NCBI GenBank assembly: GCA_020848035.1 | Contig: JADLAX010000054.1 | Span: forward strand, 62,001 to 126,000 | Length of the DNA: 64,000 bases | Origin: Anaerolineae bacterium | GTDB taxonomy: Bacteria > Chloroflexota > Anaerolineae > Promineifilales > Promineifilaceae | Reading direction: 5' to 3' | In this document: one piece after another, positions 15,227 through 23,465 of the stretch | Layout of the letters: each line of letters begins with the position of its first letter | Position numbering within the stretch: the first letter of the stretch is position 1 | Position numbers and translations under genes: made by a program | Notes under the pieces: generated by a model | The model's input: only the letters and a program-made list of their open reading frames with translations | Databases searched by the model: none | What the model was told of the DNA's origin: nothing

Positions 15227-17947
15227 ATGACGTGGTTTCATCAGGATGTAGACACCACCCTGCAAACCTTAAACAGCGACGCCAAATCCGGCCTCAGCGC
15301 CGCCGAAGCCAAAACAAGACTTAACCAATACGGACTCAACGAACTGGTCGAAAAGGGTACCAAAAGCCCCTGGCTCATTTTGCTCGACCAGCTCAAGGAT
15401 GCAATGGTCATTATTTTGATCATTGCAGCGCTGGTTTCTGGCTTTTTGGGTGAGTCTGAAGATGTGATTGTCATTTTGGCCATTGTCGTCATCAATGCGG
15501 CAATCGGCTTTTCGCAGGAGTACCGCGCCGAACAAGCCATCGCCGCGCTGAAAAAGCTGGCCGTGCCCACCGTCAAAGTGCGGCGCGATGGCCAGCTGGT
15601 GGAAATTTCGGCGCGGGAACTGGTGCCGGGCGATGTGGTGCTGCTGGAGGCAGGCAACCTGGTTCCGGCAGACGGCCGTCTCCTGGAAAGCATCAACCTC
15701 AAGATAGAAGAAGCCGCCCTCACGGGTGAATCCGAACCGGTGGAAAAGTTTGTTCACCCCATCGACAAAGAGAAGCTGCCCATTGGCGACCGCAAAAATA
15801 TGGTCTTCATGGGCACAGTGGTGACATATGGTCGCGGTACGGCCGTTATCACTGAAACCGGCATGAAAACCGAGCTGGGCAACATCGCCGAGCTGATCCA
15901 GGGCGTGGAGCAAGAGCAAACGCCACTGCAGCGCCGCCTGGAGGATCTGGGCAAGAAGCTGGCCTGGGTGGCCCTGGCCATCGTGGCTGTCGTAGTGGTG
16001 ACGGGCTTTATCTTCCGCGACCCAAACGAAGCGTTGATGGATACGCTGGAAGTGCTGTTCCTGACCGGGATTAGCATGGCGGTAGCGGCCGTTCCCGAAG
16101 GGCTGCCCGCCGTGGTCACCATCACCCTGGCGCTGGGATCGCAGCGTATGCTTAAGCGTAACGCCCTCATCCGCAAGCTGCCCGCCGTGGAAACCCTCGG
16201 CTCTGTCACCGTCATCTGCTCCGATAAAACGGGCACCCTCACCGAAAACAAGATGACCGTTACCGTACTGGACGTCACCAACCACACCGAAACGATCGAA
16301 ACCGTGCGTGACGCCAGGGGAGCCGTCATGGACGCCGAGCTGAAGCCAGACCTGGCCCCGCACCGCCGGGCGCAAAGTCTGCTGCTTAAGGCTGGAGCGC
16401 TGTGCAACGACGCCATTTTGCAAACCCAGGGCGGCGTCGAGCGGGCTATTGGCGACCCCACCGAAGGGGCGCTGGTGGTAGCCGCCGCGCACCTGGGCTA
16501 CCGCAAAGAGGAGTTGGACGCACGCTGGCCGCGCATTGATGAGATTCCTTTCACTTCTGAGCGGAAGCGTATGACCACCATTCACAAGGTTAATGTGGAG
16601 GGGGACGATTCCGATGCGCCGTGGAGCGCTTCACCGTACGTGGCGTTCACCAAAGGCGCGTTAGACAGCCTGCTAGAGATTACCGACCGCATGTGGACCG
16701 GCGAGCAGGATGAGTTTGTGCCGCTAGACGCGGCATGGCGCGAGCGCATTCTGGAAGGCAATGCCAAACTGGCCGGGGAAGGGCAGCGCGTTTTGGCGCT
16801 GGCGTTTCGTCCGCTGCAAGACGTGCAGGAAGAGCGGGAAAACAACGCCATTTTGATCGGCCTGGTAGGGATGATAGACCCACCACGACCTGAGGTGAAA
16901 ACGGCCGTTGCTACCGCCAAAGAAGCCGGTATCCGCCCTGTCATGATCACCGGTGACCACCCGCTCACCGCGCAAAACATCGCCAAAGATCTCAACATTA
17001 CCCAAACCGATAAAAATCTGACCGGCTATGAGCTGGCCAAGTTGAGCGTCGAGAAGCTTGAAGATTACGTGGAAGACATTTCCGTCTATGCCCGCGTGTC
17101 GCCTGAGCATAAGCTCAACATCGTGGAGGCTCTGCAAGACAAAGGGCACATCGTGGCCATGACCGGCGACGGCGTCAACGATGCCCCTGCCCTCAAGCGC
17201 GCCGACATCGGCGTGGCGATGGGCATCACCGGCACCGATGTCTCCAAAGAAGCCGCCGACATGGTGCTGCTAGACGACAACTTTGCCACCATTGTCGCCG
17301 CCGTGGAAGAAGGGCGCAAAATCTTCGACAACATTCGCAAGTTTGTGAAGTACACCCTCTCCAGCAACACGGGTGAACTGTTTGTCATGCTCATTGGCCC
17401 GTTTTTGGGTATGCCCCTGCCGCTGCTGCCGCTGCAAATCTTGTGGATCAATCTGGTCACCGATGGCGTTCCCGGCCTGGCCCTGGCCGTGGAGGACGGC
17501 GAAAGAGGCATCATGAAGCGCTCACCGTTCCACCCGAAAGAGAGCATTTTCAGCCGGGGGCTGGGCACCCAAATCTTGTGGGTGGGGATTTTGATGGGGC
17601 TGGTTTCGCTGGGGATTGGCTATGTTTACTGGCTGCGCGATCCAAACGGGCCGTGGCAAACGATGGTGTTCACCACCCTGACCCTGGCCCAAATGGGCAA
17701 CGCCCTGGCTACCCGCTCCAACGTCGATACCATCTTCAAGATTGGCTTCTTCTCGAACAGGCTGATGCTGGTGGCGGTACTGGTCACTTTCTTGCTGCAA
17801 ATGATGCTGATTTACGTGCCATTTTTGCAGGAATTTTTCCACACCGAGGCGCTGCCCCTGGCCGATTTGCTCATCGCGTTGGCCACCAGCCTGATCGTTT
17901 TTGCGGCAGTGGAAATTTCCAAGCAGTTCAAAGCGGCTAACGGGTAA
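15227..17947 (+). CDS. P2-type cation-transporting ATPase (Ca2+ pump type)
   Basis: A 906-residue P-type ATPase that exports a cation, most likely Ca2+, across the cytoplasmic membrane. The actuator loop is LTGESEP. Phosphorylated Asp333 is in CSDKTGTLTENKMTV. The M4 ion-site motif is VPEGLPA as in SERCA/PMCA pumps. The hinge is MTGDGVNDAPALKRADIGVAMG, and about ten membrane helices are expected, with four to six in the C-terminal 200 residues. An N-terminal cation-ATPase domain (TLNSDAKSGLSAAEAKTRL..YGLNEL) is present. SD AGAGAGG precedes the ATG. It is monocistronic, bounded downstream by a strong terminator. Confidence 0.93.
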   Translation: MTWFHQDVDTTLQTLNSDAKSGLSAAEAKTRLNQYGLNELVEKGTKSPWLILLDQLKDAMVIILIIAALVSGFLGESEDVIVILAIVVINAAIGFSQEYRAEQAIAALKKLAVPTVKVRRDGQLVEISARELVPGDVVLLEAGNLVPADGRLLESINLKIEEAALTGESEPVEKFVHPIDKEKLPIGDRKNMVFMGTVVTYGRGTAVITETGMKTELGNIAELIQGVEQEQTPLQRRLEDLGKKLAWVALAIVAVVVVTGFIFRDPNEALMDTLEVLFLTGISMAVAAVPEGLPAVVTITLALGSQRMLKRNALIRKLPAVETLGSVTVICSDKTGTLTENKMTVTVLDVTNHTETIETVRDARGAVMDAELKPDLAPHRRAQSLLLKAGALCNDAILQTQGGVERAIGDPTEGALVVAAAHLGYRKEELDARWPRIDEIPFTSERKRMTTIHKVNVEGDDSDAPWSASPYVAFTKGALDSLLEITDRMWTGEQDEFVPLDAAWRERILEGNAKLAGEGQRVLALAFRPLQDVQEERENNAILIGLVGMIDPPRPEVKTAVATAKEAGIRPVMITGDHPLTAQNIAKDLNITQTDKNLTGYELAKLSVEKLEDYVEDISVYARVSPEHKLNIVEALQDKGHIVAMTGDGVNDAPALKRADIGVAMGITGTDVSKEAADMVLLDDNFATIVAAVEEGRKIFDNIRKFVKYTLSSNTGELFVMLIGPFLGMPLPLLPLQILWINLVTDGVPGLALAVEDGERGIMKRSPFHPKESIFSRGLGTQILWVGILMGLVSLGIGYVYWLRDPNGPWQTMVFTTLTLAQMGNALATRSNVDTIFKIGFFSNRLMLVAVLVTFLLQMMLIYVPFLQEFFHTEALPLADLLIALATSLIVFAAVEISKQFKAANG

Positions 17948-17978
17948 AAATTGGGCATCCCCGGATGCCTAACGGTCT

Positions 17979-18017
17979 AAAAAAAGGACACAGGCTTCTG
18001 GGCTTGTGTCCTTTTTA
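17979..18017. terminator. Bidirectional intrinsic terminator
   Basis: The stem AAAAAGGACACAGG... / ...CTTGTGTCCTTTTT has a T run on either strand. It lies between the rightward ATPase gene and the leftward MerR gene, whose TAA stop falls inside the right-hand T run. Confidence 0.85.
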
Positions 18018-18887
18018 TTTTTCGTCGTTGTTTAGCCCGATGGGGGCGATGGGAATCTGCAATTCGGTGACCAGGTCGGTGTCAGCTACGTGTGCGGCGT
18101 GGGCGGGGCCGGAGAGGTGAAGTTCACGCAGGGGGCCAACCGGGACGTGCCGATGCTGCCCCACCCAGCTGAGCAGGGCCAGCACGGCGGGAATCATGTC
18201 GCTGAACGGCCCTTCATAGATGAGCGAGGCCACCAGGTTATGACCGGGCAGCTCGCGGAAGCCGATCTTTTCGTCGATGGGCAGGTGGGTCAGGTATTTG
18301 GGATGAACGGCAACGGCCGCTTCCACCTCCACCGCTTCTTCTTTGTACTCGTCGGTATGGTAAAGAATGAGCTCGGGCGGCAACGGCCGTATGCCCACCT
18401 GCTTCAACCCGGCATACACCTGCCCGGTAAGCCGCTCGCAGTAGTAGCCCATCTCATGCACGCTGGGCACGGTGGTGCGGACGGTAGCAACGGCCGTTGC
18501 CCCCACCGGTTTAACCACAATTTCGTAGGGCAGCGGCTGGCCCTCTGCCTCCAGGCGGCTCAAGCGGGCTTCGATCTGCTGCAGCTGCCAGCGGCTCTCG
18601 GCCAACGCCTGGCGCACCTCTGCCTGCTTCAACAGCAGCATCCCGCGCAGCTCGGCCACCGACGGGCCATCTGCCTTTTGCAGCAGATCGCCAATTTCTT
18701 GCAGGCTGAAACCCAGCTCTTTCAGGGCAATGATGCGGTGCAGCCGCGCGAGCTGGTCCAGCGTGTAGTAGCGATAGCTGGTCCACTCGTCGGTGTGGCT
18801 GGGCACCAGCAGCCCCAGCTTGTCGTAATGGCGCAGCATCCGGGTAGACACCTGCCCCAATTTAGAAAATTCGCCAATCTGAAACAT
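18015..18887 (-). CDS. MerR family regulator with GyrI-like effector-binding domain
   Basis: A 290-residue transcription factor of the BmrR/TipA-like type. The N-terminal winged helix reads MFQIGEFSKLGQVSTRMLRHYDKLGLL, then YRYYTLDQLARLHRI. A dimerising coiled coil spans about 75-115. The C-terminal part (about 120-285) resembles the GyrI-like/AraC effector domain (PYEIVVKPVGATAVATVRT...., 'FRELPGHNLVASLIYEGPFSDM'). Such regulators bind small hydrophobic ligands and usually distort promoters of efflux genes. No transporter is adjacent in an obvious regulon, so the target is unknown. Its stop lies inside the shared terminator. Confidence 0.9.
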   Translation of the reverse strand: MFQIGEFSKLGQVSTRMLRHYDKLGLLVPSHTDEWTSYRYYTLDQLARLHRIIALKELGFSLQEIGDLLQKADGPSVAELRGMLLLKQAEVRQALAESRWQLQQIEARLSRLEAEGQPLPYEIVVKPVGATAVATVRTTVPSVHEMGYYCERLTGQVYAGLKQVGIRPLPPELILYHTDEYKEEAVEVEAAVAVHPKYLTHLPIDEKIGFRELPGHNLVASLIYEGPFSDMIPAVLALLSWVGQHRHVPVGPLRELHLSGPAHAAHVADTDLVTELQIPIAPIGLNNDEK

Positions 18888-18925
18888 GTCTGCTCCAAAA
18901 ATGCCCGTTTGTTAATCAAAAATTT

Positions 18926-19049
18926 AGGGTCTTTGGGATCTCGTGGGTATCGCTAAACGGTGGGGCGGGTCTTGTACCCGCCCAGTCGAGGGCGACCACA
19001 AAGGTCGCCCCTACATCTCGTGTCGGCCCCATGAATTCCTGAAGAGCCA
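18926..19049. repeat. MITE-like intergenic repeat, copy 4 (different interior)
   Basis: Ends GGGTCTTTGGGATCTCGTGG and CCCCATGAATTCCTGAAGAGCC match copies 1 and 2. The interior differs: it carries GGGCGGGTCTTGTACCCGCCC and GGGCGACCACAAAGGTCGCCC, each of which is itself a hairpin. So the ends are conserved and the filling is exchangeable. Confidence 0.68.
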
Positions 19050-19062
19050 TGATTTAATCTTT

Positions 19063-20028
19063 TCAATCTGCGAAATCTTTGACAAAAGCCGGTGTTTGGT
19101 ACCAGGCCACCGTCTCGCGGATGGCCTGCTGGTGCGGCGTGACGTGGGTGCCAAAAACGGCCGCATACTGACCATGATCCACCACAAACGGCTCGTTAAA
19201 CTCGTACATCATTTCCACCACTTCACCGGCGGCCGGGTTAAACAGCCCCACCAGCCGCAGAACCCACGCCCCCGCCGAACGCACCTTGATCGGGCGGCCA
19301 ATTTCCGCCTCCACCAGCTGCACAAACTGGTTTTGGGTCAGGGTTTCGGCGCTGGGCACGTGCCAGGTACGGCCGTACGCCACCTCATGCTCGCTTAACG
19401 TTACCAACGCCCGGGCAAAATCGCGAATGTAGGTGATCGTATGCGGCAGCTCCAGGTTGCCAGTCAGATTGACCGTCTTGCCCGCCAGCGCCGCCGCAAA
19501 CAACATCGCCCCGGCCATCGAATCGGTCACGCGTGGGCCGTAAAAATCGGAGGCGCGGCCGATGGTCACCTGGAGTTTGCCCGCTTCGTGGGCCGCCAGC
19601 AGCAGGTTGGCCACCTGCGCCCGCGCCCGGCCTTTGCGCGTTTTGGCCGCGTAGGGCAGCCCTTCGTGCAGCGGCTGGCCGTCGGTCGGGCCATACATGT
19701 ACAAATTGTCGCCAAAAACCAGCCGCGCCCCGCTGCGGGCCACGCCCGCGATGACGCTGGCGGCCAGCGGCGGGAACTGCTCCGGCCATTGGTGGTAAGC
19801 AGGTTGGACGCAAAAGAAGACCACTTCGGCCCCGGCGGTTACCCGGGCCACCTCGTCGGGCTGGGTGGCATCGGCCGTTTCCAAAATGACCCCAGCGGGC
19901 AGCGGCTCGTTCACGCGTCCGCTGCGGTTGACCAATTTCACCGGCCGCCCGGCGGCTACTAATTCATCCATAATGGCCAGCCCCAGCTGACCCGTGCCCA
20001 AAATGACGTGTTTTACCTGTTTGTTCAT
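19063..20028 (-). CDS. NAD(P)-dependent epimerase/dehydratase family protein
   Basis: A 321-residue extended-SDR-like protein. The nucleotide loop is HVILGTGQLGLAIMDEL near the N-terminus, followed by 'KLVNRSGR' at the end of strand 2, which suggests an NADP preference. 'GDNLYMYGPTDG' occupies the active-site region and 'GRASDFYGPRVTDS' is characteristic of atypical epimerase-like members. The end of the coding region overlaps the dispersed word ATCTGCGAAATCT, so the last residues (FVKDFAD) derive from a repeat. Substrate unknown. It is single, with a repeat-rich region upstream. Confidence 0.85.
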   Translation of the reverse strand: MNKQVKHVILGTGQLGLAIMDELVAAGRPVKLVNRSGRVNEPLPAGVILETADATQPDEVARVTAGAEVVFFCVQPAYHQWPEQFPPLAASVIAGVARSGARLVFGDNLYMYGPTDGQPLHEGLPYAAKTRKGRARAQVANLLLAAHEAGKLQVTIGRASDFYGPRVTDSMAGAMLFAAALAGKTVNLTGNLELPHTITYIRDFARALVTLSEHEVAYGRTWHVPSAETLTQNQFVQLVEAEIGRPIKVRSAGAWVLRLVGLFNPAAGEVVEMMYEFNEPFVVDHGQYAAVFGTHVTPHQQAIRETVAWYQTPAFVKDFAD

Positions 20029-20128
20029 CGTTCATCTCCTGGAATTTGCCGCAGAGAGCACAGAGATTTGATAGATTTAGCTCGCAAAGTTCGTTTTTCG
20101 TAAGCGTTCAGTTCTCTTGGGCACGTGG

Positions 20129-20262
20129 GCCGCGCCTCGGCGCTTCGCGCCTGGCGCGGCTTTAGATCATGGGTTTTTCACTTTTGGGGGTCATTTTGAC
20201 CCCCAAAAGTGAAAAAACCCAATTTTCCTCCCCGCACGGGGCGCGCAGCGCCCTCGTGCGGG
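20129..20262. repeat. Three consecutive strong hairpins upstream of the epimerase gene
   Basis: Hairpin 1 (20129-20160) pairs GCCGCGCC with GGCGCGGC. Hairpin 2 (20171-20220) pairs two arms of about 23 nt, TTTTTCACTTTTGGGGGTC with GACCCCCAAAAGTGAAAAA. Hairpin 3 (20231-20262) pairs CCCGCACGGG with CTCGTGCGGG around GCGC. No gene is credible here. It could be a mobile repeat, a structured leader or a small RNA. Confidence 0.7.
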
Positions 20263-20322
20263 ATCCCAGCCGAACGGTTACTTTGTTTCTCTGTGGCGGC
20301 TTAACTGTCAGGAGCATACAGG

Positions 20323-20337
20323 TTGACACAGTGTCAA
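20323..20337. promoter_or_regulatory. 15 bp palindrome TTGACAC-A-GTGTCAA
   Basis: A perfect inverted repeat between the end of the DUF309 gene and the hairpin cluster. Operator-like in size and symmetry; the binding protein is unknown. Confidence 0.4.
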
Positions 20338-20351
20338 AGTCAAGCACGGAT

Positions 20352-21209
20352 TTAGGGTTTGGTTTCGATGGGTTGGATAACGGCCGTATCAAACTCCCCT
20401 ACCCGCTCTGGCCCCAATTCTGTCAGGATGGCCTGGACCTCGGCGGCATTCTGGCGCAGTCTGGCAATGTTGACGCCCCGGCACTCCGGCGGCAGCGGAT
20501 CGAGCCATTGGCGCACGCGCAGCAGCATTTTGACGGCCCCCCGGTAATTACCGCGCTGAATCTGGTAGTAGGCAATTCCCACCTGCAAAATGCCGCGATA
20601 CAGCTCGCGGGCCGGACTTTCATCGGCCATCCACGCTTCTTCCAGGGCGTCGTGGCATTTGTAATATTCACCCTGGTTAAACAGGGCAATGCCTTCTTTG
20701 GCCAGCTCGGCCAGCGGCTCGGCGCAGCTGTCGGCCAGGGCATCGTGGTCGGGAATGCGGGCGTATTTTTGCAGCAGGTCGGGCATGGCCGAAGTGAAGC
20801 GCGACCGCCCGACCACCCAGTTGGCTCCCAGGCTCTTGGCCGCCTGCATCGTCTCTTTGTCTTCATGCGGGCCAAAAGCCAGGATGGGCAACCGGCGTGT
20901 GGCCGGGGAAGATTTGAGGATAGGCATCCAGCGCCGCCAGGGAACCTGGTTATTGTTGAGGTCAAACAGCAGCAGGGCGGGCTGCCAGGCGGTGATTTGC
21001 TCAAACAGCTTGCCCTCGGTGCCATGCAGCGATTCGCCAGGGCGTTCGAGCTGGTCGGGTGAGTGGGATGGGCCGATGGCGACGGCCGTTTCCACCCACT
21101 CCACCCGCCAGCCAAAATGGTCCACCACATTCTGAATGCGGGGGGTAAACATCAAATCGGCCACAAAGGCCACGATCAACGGTGCGTTAGAACGGTTTTT
21201 CTCATCCAT
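20352..21209 (-). CDS. DUF309 protein with N-terminal receiver-like domain
   Basis: A 285-residue two-part protein. The first 145 residues look like a divergent response-regulator receiver fold (LIVAFVADLMFTPRIQNVVDHFGW.., ALLLFDLNNN, LPILAFGPHED, 'AAKSLGANWVVGRSRF'). The acidic phosphorylation pocket is not clearly conserved. The remainder is DUF309: ALFNQGEYYKCHDALEEAW, then LYRGILQVGIAYYQIQRGNYRGA. DUF309 proteins are all-helical and of unknown function. The order of motifs and length are normal for Chloroflexota-type DUF309 proteins with this extension. Leftward and probably monocistronic. Confidence 0.85.
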   Translation of the reverse strand: MDEKNRSNAPLIVAFVADLMFTPRIQNVVDHFGWRVEWVETAVAIGPSHSPDQLERPGESLHGTEGKLFEQITAWQPALLLFDLNNNQVPWRRWMPILKSSPATRRLPILAFGPHEDKETMQAAKSLGANWVVGRSRFTSAMPDLLQKYARIPDHDALADSCAEPLAELAKEGIALFNQGEYYKCHDALEEAWMADESPARELYRGILQVGIAYYQIQRGNYRGAVKMLLRVRQWLDPLPPECRGVNIARLRQNAAEVQAILTELGPERVGEFDTAVIQPIETKP

Positions 21210-21235
21210 GCTTTCATTGTAGCAAACAACGTCGA

Positions 21236-21997
21236 TTAAGGCGGCGGAAATTGAGCGCTGCCGTTCACAGCCACACCGGGCGACAGCGGAATGTTGCTGT
21301 CTACCAGCACATGGCCCAGCGTGTCGGTCACCCGAAAGGTGAACGGCCCGGTCCCCATGCCAGACGCAGGATAAAAGTTATAACTCATCCGGGGCAGCGT
21401 CTGAAACGTGCTGCCGTTGAGAATTTCCAGCTTGGCAATCGGGTTGCGGTGATTGCGAATTTGGATCTCCATCCAATATTGCTGGCTGTCACTTTTGAAA
21501 TAGTAGGCAATTGGGCCATCCAGGGGCGGGCTAACCAGCTGCCAGCTAATCGGCACGCGCCCTGCCGAGATGGGGGCAATTTTGGCAAACGCCTCCACGC
21601 TTAAATCCACGTCGCCTTCCGGGCAGCCGGGGCACTGGTCCACAATGCGCACCATCACAGTGCCCTGCGGTCCATCTACCTGAATGTATGCACCGCAAAC
21701 GGCCGCATTGTTGTAATCGACGTGGTTCATCGCCGCCACCATCAGGTTTTGCGGCGACGGGTCGAAGCCGCAGTTGCCCGCGCCGGTGGCGTAGTAGTAG
21801 GTGCCTTCGCCGCTGTGGACCGGGCCAAAGGGCACCGGCTCATTGCTCTGGCGAATGACAAAGGGCAGGTAGACAAACTCGCTGCTGCCGGCGGCAACGG
21901 CCGTTACCCCCACCGCCTCACTTTCACGCCACAAACCAACAAATCCCAACAACACAACAAAGAGAAAAAACAGGAAGAATTTGGCTGAAAATTTCAT
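21236..21997 (-). CDS. Secreted bacterial expansin (EXLX-type)
   Basis: A 253-residue exported protein with an N-terminal signal peptide (KFFLFFLFVVLLGFVGLW) and then 'FVYLPFVIR'. The D1 double-psi beta-barrel runs GEGTYYYATGAGNCGF, then VCGAYIQVDGPQGTVMVRIVDQCPGCPEGDVDLS. The last Asp is the residue expected to be essential for wall loosening. The D2 carbohydrate-binding part begins PLDGPIAYYFKSDSQQYWMEIQIRNHRNP. Expansins loosen cellulose or peptidoglycan without hydrolysis. RlpA-like proteins share D1, but the D2 match makes expansin the better call. Context is unrelated regulatory genes. Confidence 0.85.
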   Translation of the reverse strand: MKFSAKFFLFFLFVVLLGFVGLWRESEAVGVTAVAAGSSEFVYLPFVIRQSNEPVPFGPVHSGEGTYYYATGAGNCGFDPSPQNLMVAAMNHVDYNNAAVCGAYIQVDGPQGTVMVRIVDQCPGCPEGDVDLSVEAFAKIAPISAGRVPISWQLVSPPLDGPIAYYFKSDSQQYWMEIQIRNHRNPIAKLEILNGSTFQTLPRMSYNFYPASGMGTGPFTFRVTDTLGHVLVDSNIPLSPGVAVNGSAQFPPP

Positions 21998-22062
21998 GGG
22001 CGCATTATAACGAACCGGGTGCTATTTGGAATCCCCTCTCATCGTTTGCCAACCACAAATTG

Positions 22063-22092
22063 TTGCGAGTTTGCCACCTTGCCTGCTAGAAT
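22063..22092 (+). promoter_or_regulatory. Sigma-70-like promoter of the LysM lipoprotein gene
   Basis: -35 TTGCGA (22063-22068) and -10 TAGAAT (22087-22092) with an 18 bp spacer. A small fold-back (TTGGCAGGCAA / TTGCCTG) follows in the leader. The ATG is at 22173. Confidence 0.4.
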
Positions 22093-22172
22093 CGCCCGTT
22101 TGGCAGGCAAAAACGATTTGCCTGACCCAAAAATGACGATGTTAATGTGCATGTGAAGAGGTAAAAAATTCT

Positions 22173-23285
22173 ATGAAACCAAAATTTGTGCTGCTTTTCG
22201 CGTTTTTGCTGGCCTTCGTGGTGGCCTGCGCCGGAGAAACGCAAACCGTTGAGGTCACTCGCGTGGTGACTCAGGAGGTTGCCGTGGAGGTAACCCGCGT
22301 GGTGAGCGAGGTGAGCACCGTCGAGGTGCCGGTGGAAGTCACCCGGGTGGTTGAAGTTGAAGTGGTAGCTACCCCCACCGTGGCAGAAGTGGAAGCAACG
22401 GCCGTTGCCGAACCCACCGCCGAACCCACCGTCGAACCCACTGCGGAACCCACCGCCACAAGTAACGTCTACGTCGTGCAGTCCGGCGACAACCTGTCCA
22501 TCATCGCCACCAAAACCGGCGTGACCATAGCCGACATCCAGGCCGCGAATAACCTGGCAGCCGGAACTTTGTTGGACGTAGGTCAGGAACTGGTCATCCC
22601 CGGCTGGTCGGGTGAAATTGTGGCCACCGTGCCCACGACGGCAGAAGAAAGTGCACCCAGCGCACCACCAGCAACCAGCGCCGAGCTGGTGCCGGTTGGC
22701 CCCAATTTGCTGCCCAACTTCTCGTTTGAAGAAGGCTGGTACTTCTTCCAGGGTGTGTCTGAGTGGCAGATTCCCAACAGCTGGCTGTTGGCCGTCGACG
22801 AAGGGCCAAACACGCTGGAAGGCGGCTCCGGCGGCAACTTCCTCCGCCCCGAAATTCGCGTCGTGCCCAAATCCGACATTCCTGCGGTTGAACACGCGGC
22901 GTTTGTCTTTGATGGGCAAAACACGATCAAAGCGTTTAAGGGCGGCGCACCGACCAACTTTGCCATCTTCACCGACATCACCCTGCAGCCGGGTCGCTAC
23001 CGCCTGACCATCAACTTCTTCCCCGACATCGTGATTACCTACAACAGCAACAACAAGGTGTGGGCCACCCAGCCGCTCTCCTCCGAAGCGCGGGTGATTG
23101 TGGACAATGGCGGCACGGAGTGGATCGTGCCCACGTCCGGCAGCAAAGCCACCCTGACCTATGACTTTGTGGTTGAAGAGACCCGCACGGTGCGTGTGGG
23201 CGGCGCTTTCCGCAGCCGATTGGTTAACAACAACAACGGCTGGTTCCTGGACGCCTGGTCTTTGCAGGCCCTGGGCAACCCGTAG
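22173..23285 (+). CDS. LysM-domain lipoprotein
   Basis: A 370-residue exported lipoprotein. The lipobox is FVVACAGE with the acylated Cys at about 20. Next comes a stretch of 'VEVTRVV' words, then a Pro/Thr/Glu-rich spacer (EPTAEPTVEPTAEPTA) that extends the protein from the membrane. A single LysM domain follows (NVYVVQSGDNLSIIATKTGVTIADIQAANNL..VGQELVIPG, about residues 97-145), which binds peptidoglycan-like glycans. The C-terminal 190 residues ('NLLPNFSFEEGWYFF...') resemble a carbohydrate-binding jelly-roll. It may tether surface carbohydrate to the cell; the GH31 gene follows. Confidence 0.88.
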   Translation: MKPKFVLLFAFLLAFVVACAGETQTVEVTRVVTQEVAVEVTRVVSEVSTVEVPVEVTRVVEVEVVATPTVAEVEATAVAEPTAEPTVEPTAEPTATSNVYVVQSGDNLSIIATKTGVTIADIQAANNLAAGTLLDVGQELVIPGWSGEIVATVPTTAEESAPSAPPATSAELVPVGPNLLPNFSFEEGWYFFQGVSEWQIPNSWLLAVDEGPNTLEGGSGGNFLRPEIRVVPKSDIPAVEHAAFVFDGQNTIKAFKGGAPTNFAIFTDITLQPGRYRLTINFFPDIVITYNSNNKVWATQPLSSEARVIVDNGGTEWIVPTSGSKATLTYDFVVEETRTVRVGGAFRSRLVNNNNGWFLDAWSLQALGNP

Positions 23286-23312
23286 AAAAAGTAACGGGCG
23301 AATAATTGGTTC

Positions 23313-23358
23313 ACGTGAAGGCGCAAGGGAAAAATTCTCCCCTTTGCGCCTTTGCGTG
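23313..23358. terminator. Hairpin between LysM lipoprotein and GH31 genes
   Basis: GTGAAGGCGCAAGGG pairs with CCCTTTGCGCCTTTGC around AAAAATTCT. The arms use the dispersed 'AAGGCGCAAAGG' word. It probably ends transcription or belongs to the repeat family. Confidence 0.5.
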
Positions 23359-23465
23359 ATATTCGATCACAATTACTTGTAGACCAAAAATAGACGCAAA
23401 CCGCCCCCGTTCTCCACAAAATCCGCTACAATCTCCGCCACACTAAAAAACATAAGGAGCAGCGG

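Noticed and set aside
15269..16585. Long minus-strand frame opposite the ATPase gene (438 codons)
   Set aside because: Shadow of the ATPase reading frame; His/Gln/Gly-rich without motifs.
20169..21062. Plus-strand frame opposite the DUF309 gene, starting in the hairpin cluster
   Set aside because: Begins in a hairpin and has no family motifs; the minus strand has a clear DUF309.
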